Below are positions 1 to 8,775 of a stretch of DNA of 32,097 nt, piece after piece. The number at the start of each line of letters is the position of its first letter. Positions within the stretch are counted from its first letter, which is position 1. The translations under genes were made by a program, and so were the position numbers. This DNA is from Alphaproteobacteria bacterium (GTDB taxonomy: Bacteria; Pseudomonadota; Alphaproteobacteria; SP197), in NCBI GenBank assembly GCA_028277285.1, contig JANQGO010000230.1, positions 1 through 32,097 of the forward strand, given 5' to 3'. The notes under the pieces are model-generated. The model had not been told where the DNA came from. It worked only from the letters and a program-made list of their open reading frames with translations, and made no database searches.

Positions 1-191
1 AGTCGTCGTTGCGCTCGAAGATATAGGTCGAACCGGCCTTGAACTCCTTGACCTTGTAAGGCCCGATACCCGCGTTCACATCGTCCAGGACGGCTGGACC
101 GACTTCTCGACCAACACGTCGGGTACCGGGCCTTACAAGGTCAAGGAGTTCAAGGCCGGTTCGACCTATATCTTCGAGCGCAACGACGACT
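1..191. repeat. Fold-back inverted repeat at the window edge, probable assembly artefact
   Basis: Bases 1-72 are the reverse complement of bases 120-191, with a single mismatch (66 against 126), around a 47-base spacer. The right arm is good coding sequence of the binding-protein gene (reading GTGPYKVKEFKAG...), so the left arm is that same coding sequence turned round. A 72-bp near-perfect copy inside one gene, lying exactly at a contig end, is typical of a chimeric or folded-back read end. It should not be read as a biological hairpin unless reads span it. Confidence 0.85.
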
Positions 192-1108
192 ATTGGGGCG
201 ATGACGGGCCGTTTGTCGACGAGATCGAGACCGTGGGCATCGGCGACCCGACGGCGCGAACCAACGCGCTTTTGTCGGACGACATCAACGTGTTGCTCTA
301 TCTCGACCCCAAGGCCGTCGACCTGATCGATCAGCGCGACGACGTCAACGTCTTGAACGCGCGAAGCGCGTCGTTCCTGAACGTCGCCATGATGCTGGAC
401 CGTGAGCCGACAAACAATCCCGACTTCCGCATGGCGATGAAGTACGCCATCGACCGCGATGCGATCGTCGACAACGTGATGAAAGGTTTCGGCCATATCG
501 GCAACGATCACCCGATCTCGCCGATCGACCCCTATTACTGCAGCGACATCGAGCAGCGCGCCTATGATCCCGACAAAGCAAAGTTCCATTTCGAGAAGAC
601 GGGCTTGTCCGGCACGCCGATCGATTTCTACGCCTCCGATGTGCCGGGCCAGGGTGGCTTGGCCAGCGCCCAGGTGTTCCAGGAATCCGCACGCGCGGCC
701 GGTATCGACCTCAATATCGTTCAGCCGCCGGCCGATACCTATTGGCAGACGGCGTGGATGGCGAAACCGGCCTGTGTGTCCGGCTGGGACGCCCGTCCGG
801 TGCCCGATCTCATCCTGTCGATCGCGTTTGCCGGCGGTGCCTCGTACAACGAGACCGCGTGGAACAACGAGGACTTCGACAAGATCATGGTCGAAGCCCG
901 TGGTGTCACCGACTTCGAGAAGCGCAAGGAGATGTATTGCCAGCTCCAGCGCATGATCCAGGACGATGGCGGTCACATCACCATGGCCTTCATCGATTAT
1001 CTGGACGCCGGCCGTTCCGAGGTTCAGGGCATCACGCCCCATCCTTCCGGTCCGCTCGGTTTCTATCAGTTCGCGCGCACCGCGTGGATCGAGGGCGCCC
1101 AGAGCTAA
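73..1108 (+). CDS. ABC transporter substrate-binding protein, SBP_bac_5 family (5' partial)
   Basis: This is the C-terminal two thirds or so of a periplasmic binding protein of the oligopeptide/nickel/opine importer class (SBP family 5). The frame can be followed upstream of the GTG at 233 to about base 74. It reads VQDGWTDFSTNTSGTGPY, then YIFERNDDYW and DPTARTNALL, all characteristic of the family; the typical C-terminal region runs to TAA at 1108. The frame is also open across bases 2-72, but those bases are an inverted copy of 120-191 and are not trusted as coding. The true start and signal peptide lie outside the window. It is the first visible gene of an importer operon with two permeases and a fused ATPase. 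The ligand cannot be told; peptides, opines or other amines are all possible for this family. Confidence 0.9.
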
Positions 1109-1138
1109 AGGCACGGGACCTGGACCTTGAACGCCATG

Positions 1139-1166
1139 CCGCCGCGGGAGGTGACTCTCGCGGCGG
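1139..1166 (+). other. Intercistronic GC hairpin after the binding-protein gene
   Basis: A 12-bp stem (1139-1150 with 1155-1166, one G-U pair) closes on a four-base GTGA loop, which is of the GNRA type. It lies 30 bases after the binding-protein stop and 54 bases before the first permease. No T-run follows, so it is not a canonical intrinsic terminator. In binding-protein-dependent importers such hairpins commonly protect the upstream message or reduce read-through, giving more binding protein than permease. That role is inferred here. Confidence 0.7.
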
Positions 1167-1220
1167 TCCGTTCATGGTGTTCGTTGGTGCCATGCTATTG
1201 ATGACCGCAGGCCGCATCCC

Positions 1221-2174
1221 ATGACCATCCTGGGCGTCGTGCTTCAACGCCTGGGCCTGGGCGTGTTGACCGTGCTGATCGTCTCGATCCTGGTCTTTGC
1301 CGGCACCGAGATCCTGCCCGGCGACGTCGCCTACGCGATCCTGGGCCAGGGCGCGACGCCGGAACTGGTCGCCAACATCCGCGAACGGCTCGGCCTCGAT
1401 GAACCGGCCTATCTGCGTTACCTCGCCTGGCTGGGCGACCTGCTGCGCGGCGACCTCGGCACGTCGCTGGCCAACGGCGCCAACCTGAACGAGGTGATCG
1501 GCGAGCGCATCGGCAACACGGTTCTCTTGGCGGCGGTCACGGCGGCGATCGCCGTGCCGCTCTCCATCGTCCTTGGCCTGATCGCCTCGACCCGGCCAAA
1601 CGGCACGATCGACCGCCTGATTTCGACATCGACCCTGGCGCTTATCTCCGTGCCGGACTTCCTGATCGCCGTCCTGCTGGTCTCGCTCTTCGCGGTGCAG
1701 CTCGGCTGGCTGCCGGCTATCGCCAACCTGAACCGGGTCGACGGTTTCATGGAGTATGCCCGCGTCCTGGCGCTTCCGGTCACCGCGCTTTCCTTCACCG
1801 TCATGGCGCATATGGCGCGCATGACGAGGAGCGCCGTTTTGAACGTTCTGACATCATCGCCGATCGAGATGGCGATCCTGAAAGGCGTGCCGAAATGGCG
1901 GATCATTGTGGTCCACGCCCTGCCCAACGCGATCGCGCCGATCGTCAACGTGGTCGCGCTCAACCTCGCCTATCTGATCAGCGGCATCGTGGTGATCGAG
2001 ACCATGTTCAACTTCCCCGGCGTCGGCAAGCTGATGGTCGAGGGCGTGACGACACGCGATATTCCGCTGGTGCAGGCCGCGGCGATGATCTTCTGCACGA
2101 CCTATGTCGTGCTCAACATGGCGGCTGACATCGTGTCGTTGATTGCCAGCCCGCGCATCCGGCATCCGAAGTAG
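1221..2174 (+). CDS. ABC transporter permease, DppB/OppB type
   Basis: This 317-residue inner-membrane permease belongs to the peptide/opine/nickel importer class. The N-terminus has the usual first membrane helix (VLQRLGLGVLTVLIVSILVF) followed by the periplasmic LPGD...LGLDEPAYLRYLAWLGDLLRGDLG region of DppB proteins. The cytoplasmic EAA loop, which docks on the ATPase, lies around residues 213-240 (EMAILKGVPKWRIIVVHALPNAIAP). Several further hydrophobic segments follow, and the length is normal. The ATG at 1221 is chosen because the family N-terminus begins there; no strong ribosome site precedes it. The stop at 2172-2174 directly abuts the ATG of the partner permease, so the two are translationally linked. 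Confidence 0.93.
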   Translation: MTILGVVLQRLGLGVLTVLIVSILVFAGTEILPGDVAYAILGQGATPELVANIRERLGLDEPAYLRYLAWLGDLLRGDLGTSLANGANLNEVIGERIGNTVLLAAVTAAIAVPLSIVLGLIASTRPNGTIDRLISTSTLALISVPDFLIAVLLVSLFAVQLGWLPAIANLNRVDGFMEYARVLALPVTALSFTVMAHMARMTRSAVLNVLTSSPIEMAILKGVPKWRIIVVHALPNAIAPIVNVVALNLAYLISGIVVIETMFNFPGVGKLMVEGVTTRDIPLVQAAAMIFCTTYVVLNMAADIVSLIASPRIRHPK

Positions 2175-3029
2175 ATGGCGACGCGCGCGGCCATAGCCAT
2201 CCGTGAGTTCAGGCGTGACCTGACGCCGACCGCGGCCATCTGCCTGCTGGTGATCCTGCTGATCCTGCTGGTGGCCCTTCTCGCGCCGTGGCTGGCGCCA
2301 TACCGGGAAGGCGAGATCCTGACCAACAGCAGCTTCGCGTCGCCCGGCGACGGTTTGCTGCTGGGCAGCGACTATCTGGGCCGCGACCTCTTCTCGCGTC
2401 TCTTCTATGGCCTCAGGCTGACCGTGATCGTCTCGCTGGCGATCGCGTTTCTGGCGTTCTTCGTCGGCTGCAGTCTGGGTTTCCTGGCCGCCGTCTTCGG
2501 CGGACGCTTCGACATGCTGATCAGCCGCCTGGTCGACGCGCTCATCGCTTTCCCCTCGATCATGCTGGCGTTGATTGTCCTCACCGCGCTGGGTCCGTCG
2601 ATCCCGGTGCTTATCATCACCATCGCTTTCATCGACTCGACGCGCGTGTTTCGCGTCGCCCGCGCGCTCGGCGTCGAGATCGTGGTCCAGGACTATATCG
2701 AAGCGGCGACCGTGCGCGGCGAGAAGTTCGGCTGGTTGATGTGGCACGAAATCCTGCCCAACGCGCTGGTGCCCCTGGCGGCCGAGTTCGGCATCCGCTT
2801 CACCTACGCTATCCTGTTCATCTCGGCACTCAGTTTCCTGGGTCTGGGCGTCCAGCCGCCGCAAGCCGACCTCGGCGTCCTGATCCGCGAGAACATGCAG
2901 GGCCTGCTCTACGGCACCTTCGCGCCGATCTACCCGGCGCTCTGCATCGCCGCCATCACCATCAGCATCAACCTGCTGGTCGACTGGTATCTCCGGCGCA
3001 ACGACGCCAGCCTGCCGCACGATCTTTGA
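2175..3029 (+). CDS. ABC transporter permease, DppC/OppC type
   Basis: This is the second membrane subunit of the importer, 284 residues. The N-terminal cytoplasmic tail (REFRRDLTPTAAICLLVILL) leads into the first helix. The family motif around LLGSDYLGRDLFSRLFYGLRLT comes next, and the EAA loop is at about residues 174-200 (YIEAATVRGEKFGWLMWHEILPNALVP). The C-terminus has the conserved LSFLGLGVQPPQADLGVLI block of DppC proteins. Its ATG follows the preceding stop with no gap, and the ATPase gene starts two bases after its own stop. It would form the transmembrane heterodimer with the upstream permease. Confidence 0.93.
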   Translation: MATRAAIAIREFRRDLTPTAAICLLVILLILLVALLAPWLAPYREGEILTNSSFASPGDGLLLGSDYLGRDLFSRLFYGLRLTVIVSLAIAFLAFFVGCSLGFLAAVFGGRFDMLISRLVDALIAFPSIMLALIVLTALGPSIPVLIITIAFIDSTRVFRVARALGVEIVVQDYIEAATVRGEKFGWLMWHEILPNALVPLAAEFGIRFTYAILFISALSFLGLGVQPPQADLGVLIRENMQGLLYGTFAPIYPALCIAAITISINLLVDWYLRRNDASLPHDL

Positions 3030-3031
3030 TC

Positions 3032-4681
3032 ATGACCGGCAACGTCATCGATATCCGCAGCCTTTCGGTCGACGCCGTCGCCCGCCGCGGCGAACGCACC
3101 CCCATCGTCGAAGACATCTCGTTCTCCGTCGCGCCCGGCAAGGTGGTCGCGCTGATCGGCGAGTCCGGTTCCGGCAAGACGACGATCTCGCTCGGCTGTC
3201 TCGGCTACACCCGCCCGGGCTGCGCCTTCAAGGGCGGTGAAATTCTGCTCGACGGCAAGGATATCCTGCAGCTCGACCTTGTCGGGCGCCAGCATATGCG
3301 CGGCGTCGACATCTCCTATGTCGCCCAGAGTGCCGCGGCATCGTTCAACGGCGCGCTGTCGATCAACCGGCAGGTCACCGAGATCCCGCTGATCCGCGGC
3401 CTGATGAGCCGCGAGGACGCGACCAAGAAAGCCGCCGTGCTCTACGGCGAACTGGACCTACCGTCGCCGGAGACGATCGGCCAGCGCTATCCCCATCAGG
3501 TCAGCGGCGGTCAGCTGCAGCGCCTGATGGCGGCGATGGCGATGATGTGCAGCCCGCGCCTCCTGATCCTCGACGAACCGACCACGGCGCTCGACGTCAC
3601 GACCCAGATCGAGGTGCTGCAGGCGTTCAAGAACCTGGTCCACGAGAACCAGACCTCGGCGATCTATGTCAGTCACGATCTTGCCGTCGTCGCCCAGATC
3701 GCCGACGAGATCCTGGTCCTGAAGGACGGCCGCATGGTCGAATACGGTCCGACCGACGTCATCATCGGCAGTCCCCGGGAGGCCTACACCAAGGAACTGA
3801 TCGCCGCCGCCCATGTCATGCCGTCGGAGGTGACGCAACGCACCTCCCAGGCAGGCGCGCCCCTGCTCACGGTCACCAACGTCTGGGCGGGTTACGGCGC
3901 GCAGCGCGAGGTGCCCGCGTTGAAGGATGTATCCCTCGATGTCCACGCGTCGGAGACGGTCGGCGTAATCGGCGAGTCCGGTTCCGGCAAGTCGACGCTC
4001 GGACGGGTTATCAGCGGCCTGATGACGCCGTGGGAAGGCGAGGTTGTTCTGGACGGCCGTCCCCTGGCCGGCTCCCTGAAGCAACGTACGCGCGACGAGT
4101 TGCGCGAGGTGCAGATCGTCTTCCAGATGGCCGACGTCGCGCTCAATCCGCGTCATACCATCGCGAAGATCCTGGGCCGCCCGCTCGCGTTCTATTTCGG
4201 CGCGGACCGCAAGACAGCCCTTCAACGTGTCGAGGAACTCCTGGAGGTCGTCGGCCTCGACCCCTCCTTCGCAAGGCGTTTTCCGCGCGAACTCTCCGGC
4301 GGCCAAAAGCAGCGCGTCAATCTGGCCCGCGCGCTCGCCGCCGATCCGAAACTCATCATATGCGACGAGATTACCTCGGCCCTCGACACGGTTGTCGCCG
4401 AAGCGATCCTGGAGCTGCTCGACGAATTGCAGGAGCGCCTCGGCGTTGCCTATGTCTTCATTTCCCACGACATCTCGACCATTGCGCGCATCGCCGACAA
4501 GGTCGCGGTCATGCGCTATGGCGAAGTGGTCGAGGCGGGTCCGACCGCCGAGGTGCTGCGCCCGCCCCATCACGCGTATACTGATCTGCTGTTGAGTTCC
4601 GTCCCTGATCTCAGGGTCGGCTGGCTGGAAGAAGTCATGGAACACCGGCGTCAAACCGGCCAACGGTCGGCGGACAACTGA
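3032..4681 (+). CDS. Fused double ABC ATPase (DppD-DppF type)
   Basis: A 549-residue cytoplasmic protein carries both nucleotide-binding domains of the importer on one chain. Domain 1 has Walker A at about 43-51 (GESGSGKTT), the signature at 157-161 (VSGGQ) and Walker B at 177-182 (LLILDEP). Domain 2 has Walker A at 314-322 (GESGSGKST), the signature at 421-425 (LSGGQ) and Walker B at 441-446, which reads IICDEI where most relatives have DEP; the catalytic Glu is kept. The frame stays open far upstream inside the permease gene, but homology begins at MTGNVIDIRSLSV, so ATG 3032 is chosen. The last base of its TGA is the first base of the next gene's ATG. Fused ATPases are common in this importer class. 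Confidence 0.93.
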   Translation: MTGNVIDIRSLSVDAVARRGERTPIVEDISFSVAPGKVVALIGESGSGKTTISLGCLGYTRPGCAFKGGEILLDGKDILQLDLVGRQHMRGVDISYVAQSAAASFNGALSINRQVTEIPLIRGLMSREDATKKAAVLYGELDLPSPETIGQRYPHQVSGGQLQRLMAAMAMMCSPRLLILDEPTTALDVTTQIEVLQAFKNLVHENQTSAIYVSHDLAVVAQIADEILVLKDGRMVEYGPTDVIIGSPREAYTKELIAAAHVMPSEVTQRTSQAGAPLLTVTNVWAGYGAQREVPALKDVSLDVHASETVGVIGESGSGKSTLGRVISGLMTPWEGEVVLDGRPLAGSLKQRTRDELREVQIVFQMADVALNPRHTIAKILGRPLAFYFGADRKTALQRVEELLEVVGLDPSFARRFPRELSGGQKQRVNLARALAADPKLIICDEITSALDTVVAEAILELLDELQERLGVAYVFISHDISTIARIADKVAVMRYGEVVEAGPTAEVLRPPHHAYTDLLLSSVPDLRVGWLEEVMEHRRQTGQRSADN

Positions 4682-5352
4682 TGGCGCGAACCGAAACCCT
4701 GCGATCGATGCGTGGCGAACCGCCGCTGAGCGAACAGATCTACCAGCAGCTCAAATGGTCGCTGATCGTCGGCGAGCATGGACCCGACAGCGCGCTTTCG
4801 ATCCGCACCGTCGCCGAAAAGATGGGCACCAGCATGATGCCGGTGCGCGAGGCCCTGAAGCGCCTGGCCTCCGAACGCGCCCTCGTCTCATCCGCCAACC
4901 GGTCGTTCCGCGTGCCGAAACTGGACCCGAAGCGCGTCTCCGATCTCTTTTTCCTGCGCGCCAATCTTGAAGGCGCCGCGACCGAACTGGCGACGCCGCG
5001 CATGACGGCGGGCCAGATCGATCAGCTCGAACGTCTGGCCCAGAAGACCAACGAGGATATCGAAAGCGGCGTCCGGCAGGACTATCTCGCCAACAACTAC
5101 AGCTTCCACTTCACCATCTATACCGGCGCCGGCAACCCGGAGATGACCTCGATCATCGAGGGATTGTGGGCACAGTCCGGGCCCTACCTGGCCGATGTCG
5201 TCCGCGTCATGGAAACGACCGAGGACTGGCGCCTCCTGCACGCCCGCATCGCCGAGGCGATCCGTGTGCGCGACGCCAAGCTGGCGCGCGAGCTGGTCGA
5301 ACAGGACATCGGTTGGGGCACCAAGGTCTACGACCAATTGGCTGATAGCTGA
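4681..5352 (+). CDS. GntR-family transcriptional regulator, FCD (FadR C-terminal) subgroup
   Basis: A 223-residue DNA-binding regulator. The N-terminal winged helix covers about residues 13-80 (PPLSEQIYQQLKWSLIVGEH, then SIRTVAEKMGTSMMPVREALKRL). The all-helical FCD effector domain follows. Two of the usual metal-binding histidines are visible, H143 (NYSFHF) and H187 (LLHARI). The third, expected in the last helix, reads VEQDI, so metal binding may be altered. It overlaps the ATPase gene by one base, so it is translated with the importer and probably controls it. It is also a candidate reader of the palindromes at 10072-10087 and 11194-11207, since FCD regulators bind short palindromes; that link is conjecture. 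Confidence 0.9.
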   Translation: MARTETLRSMRGEPPLSEQIYQQLKWSLIVGEHGPDSALSIRTVAEKMGTSMMPVREALKRLASERALVSSANRSFRVPKLDPKRVSDLFFLRANLEGAATELATPRMTAGQIDQLERLAQKTNEDIESGVRQDYLANNYSFHFTIYTGAGNPEMTSIIEGLWAQSGPYLADVVRVMETTEDWRLLHARIAEAIRVRDAKLARELVEQDIGWGTKVYDQLADS

Positions 5353-5370
5353 TACCTTACCTCCTCGCGC

Positions 5371-5414
5371 ACCGGGCTTGACCCCCTTGCCCATGAACAC
5401 GGGGGCCGCCCGGT
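5371..5414. other. Compound inverted repeat between convergent genes
   Basis: An outer stem (ACCGGGC at 5371-5377 with GCCCGGT at 5408-5414) encloses an inner one (CCCCC 5382-5386 with GGGGG 5401-5405). It lies in the 184-bp gap between the GntR stop and the soxA stop and could end transcription from both sides. It also resembles the GGGCTTGACCC-type palindromic intergenic repeats that are scattered in many alphaproteobacterial genomes. No other copy is in this window. The rest of 5353-5536 shows no gene. Confidence 0.45.
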
Positions 5415-5536
5415 ATGCCAGGTCAGGTGTTCTTGGATGTCGGATCTGCGCTGCGCTTGTCCGGCATGCGAGGGCTGGATAGGGGCGAGACGGTTTCCAC
5501 GTAACTCGGGACTGCGCTAGACGGCCGACGTCCCCA

Positions 5537-8506
5537 TCAGGCGCGCATCTTTTCGCCTGCGGGGTCATAGAACGGAAGGTCGCCACGCACAACAGCGACA
5601 CGGTCTCCCGCTGTTGGCGAGACGACACAAAGCTTCGACGCTGCGTCCATACATGATCGCGCGAGCATGGCGAGCGCGATTGGCCGGTCGAGTGTCGGAC
5701 TCAGGACTGCCGCCGTCACGTGGCCGACGGCCCGGTCGGGCGCCGACTCCGTGACGAGCAATCCGCCGCGCGGTATCGGCGTTTCGTCGTCGGCCGACAG
5801 CAGACCGACCACCGCCGGCCGGTCAGGATCCGCGTGCGCCGGCCGGCCCGCCAGGGCGCTGCCCAGAAACGCCGTGTCACGCTTCACCATGCGGCCGAGG
5901 CCCAGATCGTCCGTCGTCGCGTGGCCGTCGATTTCGCTGCCGGCCACATGGCCCTTCTCGATACGCATCACATCGAGCGCCTCGACGCCATAGGGTGCGA
6001 TGCCGTAAGGCCGTCCGGCATGAACGACGGCATCCCACAACATGCCCGCGTGTTCGGCGCCGACATAGATTTCATAGGCGAGTTCGCCGGAATAGCTGAT
6101 GCGAAAGATCCGCACCGCGCGGCCACCGATCTCGGCCTCTCGGAACCCCAGAAACGGCAGCCCTTCGGTGGACACATCGAGCTCGGGCAGAAGCGACGTC
6201 AACACGTCGCGCGCCTTGGGCCCGGCCAACGCGAGACCGGCCCATTGCTCGCTGACATCGATCAGGCAGACATCCAGCTCCGGCCAGGCAACCTGTTGCA
6301 GGCGCGTCAGATGCCGCCACACACCCCGGGCATGGGCGGTCGAGGCCGTGATGTGCCAGCGCTCCGCCGCCATGCGCGTGACCGTGCCGTCGTCATAGAC
6401 GATGCCGTCCTCGCGCAACATCAGCGCGTAGCGGCAGCGCCCTTCCGGCAGCGACGAAATCCGGTTGGCGTAGACACGATCGAGGAACACGGCGGCATCG
6501 GGCCCGATCACCTCGACCTTGCCGAGCGTCGACATGTCGACAAAGCCGACAGCACGGCGCACCGTGCGCACCTCGCGCGCGATCGCTGCCTCCACGTTTT
6601 CGTCATCGTGTAGGTAGCACTTGGGATAGTCCCATTCGCCCGAGAGCTCCATCAACGCGCCGAAGCCGAGATGGCGGTCATGAAACGGCGTCCGGCGTGT
6701 CGGGACAAGATGGTCGTCCTTGGCGGCGCCGGCCAACGCGCCAAGGGTGACCGGCGTGTACGGCGGCCGGAAGGTGGTGTGCCCGATCGCCTCGGCGGGC
6801 CGGCCGGTCCGCGCCGCGACAAGGCTGATCGCGAGCACATTGCCCAGCTTGCCCTGATCCGTGCCCATGCCCGTCGTCGTGTAGCGTTTCAGATGCTCGA
6901 TGGCGCCGTAACCTTCGTCGATGGCAAGGTCCAGATCCGCGGCCGTGACGTCGTTCTGCAAGTCGACGAACGCCTTGCCCCGCCCCTTGTGTTCCGAGGT
7001 AACACGCCCGGTATCACCCAATTGACCCGCCGGAAGATCGGTGTCGTACTCGGTAACGGGGATAGCGCCGTCGCATGCCGCCCGCCCCATGGACGACAGG
7101 ATCGCGCTAGCCGCCCTGATGCCATCCGCCAAACATGCGCCAAGCCCGGACACACCGCCCGCCGCGCCCGCGACAATCACGTTGTTACCCGGCGCGTCGG
7201 CCTGATAAGCGCCGGTGGCCGCGTCGAAGCGTAGCGAACCGCCGAGATGACCCAGCAAATGCAGGGTCGGCGACCAGCCGCCGGCAACGCAAAGCAGGTC
7301 GGCGTCAAGCCGTTGTTGCGTCGCACTGCCACGCGCAGCGATACAAACCCCCTGCGGCCGATGACGGCCCTCGGTTGAGACGATGTCGTGGCCGGCGAGC
7401 AGCGCGACATCGCCGGCACGCGCCAAAGCGTTGGCGCCGATCGTCTCTTGCGGTCGGCCGTCGACGATGGCCGCAACGTCGATCCCGGCGCGGACGAGAT
7501 CCACGAGGCGCCCATAGGCAGAGTCGTTGTTCGTGTAGACGATTGCCCGGCTGCCCGGCCTGACGCCATAGCGGTTGATGTAGGCGCTCGCCGCCGAGGC
7601 CAACATGATGCCGGGCCGGTCGTTGCCGGGAAAACACAGCGGCCGTTCGATGGCGCCGGTCGCCAGCACGATGTGGCGCGCGCGCACCAGCCAGAGCCGC
7701 TCGGCAACACCGCCCTGCACGCGCTCGCTCAACGTGACAAGACCGTGGTCGCCGCGCCACACGGCGGTTGTCTGGTGCAAGACCAGCGCGTCAGTCGAGG
7801 CGGCGATCTCGTCGGCCGCGCGGCTAGCCCAGGTCGCGCCCAACTCGCCATCGATCGTCGCGATGCCCGCCGTCAGCGCGCCGCCCGGGGACGATCGTTC
7901 GTTGCAGAGAATGACACGCACGCCTGCGCGCGCCAGTGTCCGAGCTGCGCTGAGCCCCGCCGGACCGGCACCGATGACCAGCACATCGCAATGGGCATGC
8001 CGGTGCTCGTAGCGGTCGGGATCGTTGCCTTGGGGCGCTCGGCCCAGTCCGGCGGCGCGCCGGATCAGCTTTTCGTACAGCCTGGGCCACGCGCCATCGG
8101 GCGCCATGAAGGTCTTGTAGTAGAACCCGGCGTGCAGGAGCGGGGCGGCAAGACCGGCGAGCGCGCCGAGATCGCGATCGACCGAGGGCCAGCAGTTCTG
8201 CGAGCGGGCGACCAGCCCATCGACCAGCGGGACCTCCGTTGCCTTCAGATTGGGCGTGTGGGACGGGCCGTCGCCGATACCGACGATGGCGTTGGGTTCT
8301 TCCGGCCCGTCGGTCATGATGCCGCGCGGACGGTGATACTTGAAGCTGCGGGCGACGACATCGACGCCGTTCGCAAGCAAGGCCGACGCAAGCGTGTCGC
8401 CGGCGAAGCCGGTCATCGGCGTCCCGCTGAAGGTAAACGCGAGCGGCCGCCCGCGATCGATCAGGCCGCCGTCGGGCAGACGCCGAGTTTGACTCCGGTC
8501 TGTCAT
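5537..8506 (-). CDS. soxA: Heterotetrameric sarcosine oxidase, alpha subunit
   Basis: The large subunit, 989 residues, of cytoplasmic sarcosine oxidase, which oxidises N-methylglycine to glycine and passes the methyl carbon to tetrahydrofolate. The N-terminal ferredoxin-like segment has the family landmark FKYHRPRGIM (about 55-64). A Rossmann dinucleotide motif lies at 174-187 (DVLVIGAGPAGLSA), followed by the pyridine-nucleotide/FAD region. The last 370 residues or so form the GcvT-like folate-binding domain (e.g. GFVDMSTLGKVEVIGPDAAVFLDR and the C-terminal FYDPAGEKMRA). Length matches the family. Its ATG overlaps the soxD stop by four bases (ATGA). The gamma-subunit gene that normally follows is absent. 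Confidence 0.96.
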   Translation of the reverse strand: MTDRSQTRRLPDGGLIDRGRPLAFTFSGTPMTGFAGDTLASALLANGVDVVARSFKYHRPRGIMTDGPEEPNAIVGIGDGPSHTPNLKATEVPLVDGLVARSQNCWPSVDRDLGALAGLAAPLLHAGFYYKTFMAPDGAWPRLYEKLIRRAAGLGRAPQGNDPDRYEHRHAHCDVLVIGAGPAGLSAARTLARAGVRVILCNERSSPGGALTAGIATIDGELGATWASRAADEIAASTDALVLHQTTAVWRGDHGLVTLSERVQGGVAERLWLVRARHIVLATGAIERPLCFPGNDRPGIMLASAASAYINRYGVRPGSRAIVYTNNDSAYGRLVDLVRAGIDVAAIVDGRPQETIGANALARAGDVALLAGHDIVSTEGRHRPQGVCIAARGSATQQRLDADLLCVAGGWSPTLHLLGHLGGSLRFDAATGAYQADAPGNNVIVAGAAGGVSGLGACLADGIRAASAILSSMGRAACDGAIPVTEYDTDLPAGQLGDTGRVTSEHKGRGKAFVDLQNDVTAADLDLAIDEGYGAIEHLKRYTTTGMGTDQGKLGNVLAISLVAARTGRPAEAIGHTTFRPPYTPVTLGALAGAAKDDHLVPTRRTPFHDRHLGFGALMELSGEWDYPKCYLHDDENVEAAIAREVRTVRRAVGFVDMSTLGKVEVIGPDAAVFLDRVYANRISSLPEGRCRYALMLREDGIVYDDGTVTRMAAERWHITASTAHARGVWRHLTRLQQVAWPELDVCLIDVSEQWAGLALAGPKARDVLTSLLPELDVSTEGLPFLGFREAEIGGRAVRIFRISYSGELAYEIYVGAEHAGMLWDAVVHAGRPYGIAPYGVEALDVMRIEKGHVAGSEIDGHATTDDLGLGRMVKRDTAFLGSALAGRPAHADPDRPAVVGLLSADDETPIPRGGLLVTESAPDRAVGHVTAAVLSPTLDRPIALAMLARSCMDAASKLCVVSPTAGDRVAVVRGDLPFYDPAGEKMRA

Positions 8507-8766
8507 GGCGCGCCATCATCGGCTGCTGCGTCGGGTTCACCGATCTCCTGCGTCACCGTATGACGGCGCAACGCAAACCACCGCTGGCAGCCGAAGCCGT
8601 GGAACCAAAGGTCGTCGTGCCAGCCCTTCGGATTGTCGTGGACGTAGAGAACGCGCTCCCATTCGGCGGGGTCAGCATCGAGCGGCGGCAACGAGCGCGC
8701 CGTGCCGCCATAGCTGAACTCGCTTTCGTCACGCTCGCCGCACCATGGGCAGGGGATGAGCAACAT
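8503..8766 (-). CDS. soxD: Sarcosine oxidase, delta subunit
   Basis: An 87-residue zinc-binding delta subunit of heterotetrameric sarcosine oxidase. The family landmark CPWCG at residues 6-10 supplies Cys6 and Cys9. His56 and Cys60 (HGFGC) complete the four zinc ligands with the same four-residue spacing as known delta subunits. The interior also fits (YVHDNPKGWHDDLWFHGFGCQRWF). It starts nine bases after the soxB stop and overlaps soxA by four bases, so soxB-D-A is one translational unit. A GAGG ribosome site precedes the ATG. Confidence 0.96.
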   Translation of the reverse strand: MLLIPCPWCGERDESEFSYGGTARSLPPLDADPAEWERVLYVHDNPKGWHDDLWFHGFGCQRWFALRRHTVTQEIGEPDAAADDGAP

Positions 8767-8775
8767 GGCGCGGCC

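Noticed and set aside
1139-1166. Hairpin as an intrinsic terminator ending the operon
   Set aside because: No T-run follows and the permease genes of the same importer lie just downstream; partial attenuation or message protection fits better.
1854-3020. A long minus-strand open frame opposite the permease genes
   Set aside because: It is rich in Arg, Asp, Gln and His, as expected for the antisense of membrane-protein codons, and has no domain signature; the plus-strand permeases are certain.
2288-3031. In-frame upstream extension of the double ATPase gene
   Set aside because: The extra 248 codons lie in another frame of the DppC-type permease and read as Arg/Pro/Ala-rich nonsense; ATPase homology begins at ATG 3032.
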